From: Asterionellopsis glacialis
Lineage: Eukaryota; Bacillariophyta; Plagiogrammaphyceae; Rhaphoneidales; Asterionellopsidaceae
Length of the DNA: 18,866 nucleotides
Assembly: GCA_014885115.2 (NCBI GenBank)
Contig: WKLE02001341.1
Span: 1-18,866, forward strand
Direction of reading: 5' to 3'
In this document: piece after piece, positions 16,439 to 18,866 of the stretch
How positions within the stretch are numbered: position 1 is the first letter of the stretch
How the letters are laid out: every line of letters starts with the position of its first letter
The notes under the pieces: generated by a model
The model's input: only the letters and a program-made list of their open reading frames with translations
What the model was told of the DNA's origin: nothing
Databases searched by the model: none
Position numbers and translations under genes: made by a program

Positions 16439-18396
16439 GTTGTTCCTTTGCAGGGGTTATTCATATTTTATTATTACTTCTTCTTTCTCTGGTACTGTTG
16501 TGCTATTGGAACTCAATTGTTATAGTATAAAGTTGCATCAGAACTGGTCTTGGCAGTAGTAGTGCACAAGAAAACTTGCCCTTGTGTAGAACAAGACATG
16601 TTCTAAAAACCAGGAACTTCTGGGAACTAGGAGAGAGAGATAAAATACATGACATATAGTATGTGAATTAGACTTCTAAAGGGAGCAACTAGTATTTGTG
16701 TACAGGAATATACTAGTAAATGCATACTGACAAGGTAGGCTGGTACTTAAAACCTGTGTAGAACAGCATGATCCATGGCCGTACTAGCATCAGCATTCTT
16801 GTTGCATGCACAAAAATTATATGAATAGTGGAACATTGCAGGTAGGATCAATCACAAAGGGCATCATCCCTGTGCTTCAAATATACTAGTAAGAGAGGAA
16901 TATTTTCCTATCATTTGTTACCCAGTGCCTATTACAATGAAGGTCCATATATGAGAAAGGTGAATATGATGCAACTTACCAAGAGCAGCCAATACAAAAT
17001 AAAATTTTGTATCAGATATTATTCATTGCATCATTGCCATCAAAGGACAAAAATACAACAGTGTTATTTTCTAAAAATATTTTAAGGATCATAGAGCACT
17101 ACTGAGAATTAAATAATACCTTTTCACTAGCTTATGATACTCAATATTTTATCTCCTTGTTTCTGATTCTTGAAAGAAATGAGATGTCTGTGTCAGTGCT
17201 TTTTATTTCTCAGATAATGATGACCTCTTTGTTTTTTCCTTCTCCTGGATGATTAAAGAAATTCTAATTCTGATCACCACATCATGAAGAACAGTAAAAA
17301 ATTGAAGGTATTTCTATGTGATCCACACATTATAATCTCAGATTGGAAGCCTGATGTCTCTACAAGCAAGATGGATCATCACACTGCTTAGTAGTGTGTG
17401 GATGAAGGTCTAGTAGTATGGTGATAGTATAGTGTATAGTAGTGCTGATTTGTGCTTCCTATCTCATTAGTTCTGAATAATTTATTGCCATTGTCATCCA
17501 CATACTTGTCCTCATATTCTCATTAGTATAATGATACAATGGCCAGCATCTTCCCATTCCTCACAACAAAGTTCCACACTCTTCAGTTCAGTTCAGTGTG
17601 TCACCACAATCATTTTGAGACATTACATTATTTGTTATGAAGTGGAATGTCTCACACATTGAGGCTTAAGAAGATGGAGTGGTGATTTATAGTTGATTTT
17701 TACCTTTGTACTTCAAATGTTATCATAGAAGTTTATGAGACAAACTTCTTGCAAGCAAACAATAATGGAAACAAATAATTTACTTTTTAGTAACAAAAAT
17801 AATTCTCTTGGTGGCAGGGTGGAATTTTCTTTTCAGTTTCTCCCCTATATCTACTGTAGTAAAAAAATCAAAGAGAAATTTACTAAATATATAATTCTTG
17901 TGGCAGATTGGGTGCTCCTTTTATTGTTTGTAATTACTATATTTAGGGATGTTAGTGGTGATGGTCATCTAGTAGACATGACTAATCCTTTTTTAGTGGT
18001 TTTCTCTTTTCAAACAACTGTTAAGCACTTCTTGCAATCTCATTGTTCATGAAAATTAAGGACAAATTAATTTCATAGCATCTCAATATTTTCCTTTCTG
18101 GTAAATTGAAGTTAGTAGGTACAGTACTATTTTGGTAAAAGAAAAATACTACAAGGACCAAGACAATCCAAGTTGATAGAGCATTATTATCCTCTTTTTT
18201 TGTTGGATAAGAGTCAGATCAAGGCCTGCAATTAGTAAAAATAAAGATTCAGGAGGTGGTAGTAGTAAAAAGGGAACTCAAACAACTGAAAGCAGAAATA
18301 ATGTAAGTCTAAGCCCAAGACTAAGACTAAAACTACCGTATGAAAAATAGTTAAAGCAAACTAAGTATTGGTTACCTGCATTACCAATAAAAATGG

Positions 18397-18769
18397 GCAA
18401 AACAGCTTTTTTAAAAACAAAAGTAGAAATGAACAACAGAGACAACGCTGCTGTTGACATGTTAACTTCCAACAGGCAGCAGCATGCAAACATCATCTAT
18501 TAAAGTAAAAGTATAGAAAGTGAAACTGAAGAAAGTAAAACTAAAAGTATAGAACTTTAAACCAAATGAAAGAGATAATCTTTTAGCTAGCACCAATCCT
18601 AATGCCCTCTATAAAAATAATGAAAGGAAGAACTGAAAATTGGTCAACAATTAAAAATTAGCAAAACTGGCTTTTTTCATAAAAGTAGAAAAGAACAAAA
18701 GAAAGAAAGCTGCTGTTGACATTAACTTCCAACAGGCAGCAGCAAACAAACATCTACTAAAGTAGAAGT
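18397..18769. repeat. Duplicated ~110 bp element with conserved hairpin
   Basis: Copies at about 18397-18505 and 18661-18769, 264 bp apart, share GCAAAAC.GCTTTTTT, AAAAGTAGAAA, GCTGCTGTTGACAT, TTAACTTCCAACAGGCAGC and AGTA-rich tails. Each copy forms the same hairpin: GCTGCTGTTG (18447-18456; 18709-18718) pairs with CAACAGGCAGC (18470-18480; 18730-18740) with one bulged base. Loops are 13 and 11 bases. Confidence 0.75.
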
Positions 18770-18866
18770 AGAAGTAGAAGTAGAAGTAAAGTAAAGTAAA
18801 GTAAAGTAAAGTAAAGTAAAGTAAAGTAACGTAAAGTAAAGTAAAGTAAAGTAAAGTAAAGTAAAG
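18761..18866. repeat. AGTAGA hexamer run then (GTAAA)n array, running off the window
   Basis: About four AGTAGA units pass directly into GTAAA pentamers from 18786 to the last base: 16 units plus one base, with one changed unit (GTAAC, 18826-18830). The array does not end within the window. Confidence 0.95.

Larger units (their letters stand above)
15491..18866. other. Gene-poor 3.4 kb terminal region
   Basis: No recognisable gene is seen. The first few hundred bases should hold the J-domain gene promoter. Further right the DNA is AT-rich with scattered short repeats: TATACTAGTAA (about 16709 and 16882), TGTGTAGAACA (about 16583 and 16755), TTCAG x3 near 17583, and a 9 bp inverted repeat TGAGACATT/AATGTCTCA (17616-17624/17646-17654). 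Open frames at 16253-16438 (minus) and 17735-18052 (plus) have ATG starts but no recognisable domain. The right end is a duplicated element followed by simple repeats. Confidence 0.5.

Noticed and set aside
17735..18052. Plus-strand frame of 105 codons with one hydrophobic segment
   Set aside because: It lies in AT-rich DNA with repeats on its right, is dominated by Lys, Asn, Phe and Ile, and shows no motif or splice support.
15491..18866. Retrotransposon or DNA transposon body
   Set aside because: No reverse transcriptase, integrase, transposase or long terminal repeat was recognised; only short repeats are visible.

Overview
This is eukaryotic nuclear DNA, most likely from a diatom or a related photosynthetic stramenopile. 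The genes are single-exon or carry a few GT-AG introns, the intergenic DNA is AT-rich, and there are no operons or Shine-Dalgarno sites. The best clue to lineage is the J-domain protein at 14732-15490: its signal peptide ends in an Ala/Phe junction of the kind that marks plastid import in diatoms. The two-module Val-x-Phe-Ala protein at 9251-9838 also resembles hypothetical proteins common in diatoms. The species cannot be named from the sequence alone.

Layout: 1-808 is gene-free and rich in a near-palindromic TAGGTCCTA word. PEX1, the peroxisomal AAA ATPase, occupies 809-5839 on the minus strand in three exons; its 1.1 kb first intron carries three copies of an ~85 bp repeat. A 960 bp spacer holds an 18 bp minisatellite, an AGGCCT-rich block and two adjacent hairpins. 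A hemerythrin-like gene runs 6802-7230 on the plus strand, interrupted by an in-frame UGA at codon 107. A small two-exon membrane protein lies on the minus strand at 7762-8806, and a two-module hypothetical protein at 9251-9838 (minus). A 3.4 kb gene-poor stretch (9839-13220) has a ~108 bp tandem repeat and several palindromes. An ArfGAP protein (13221-14169, plus, one intron) and a J-domain/KOW protein (14732-15490, minus) converge. The last 3.4 kb has no convincing gene; it ends in a duplicated hairpin element and a (GTAAA)n array that runs off the window.

The genes form no evident pathway. They look like ordinary neighbours serving peroxisome import (PEX1), vesicle traffic (ArfGAP), plastid protein folding (J protein) and di-iron binding (hemerythrin).

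The most interesting signal is the hemerythrin-like gene. The reading frame continues past the UGA into the expected fourth helix, including its ligand His at the canonical spacing. A 3' flanking element has the non-Watson-Crick core and two flanking helices of a eukaryotic SECIS, although its upper helix is too short for a textbook one. A recoded UGA (selenocysteine), an unusual 93 nt in-frame intron and a broken gene are the competing explanations.
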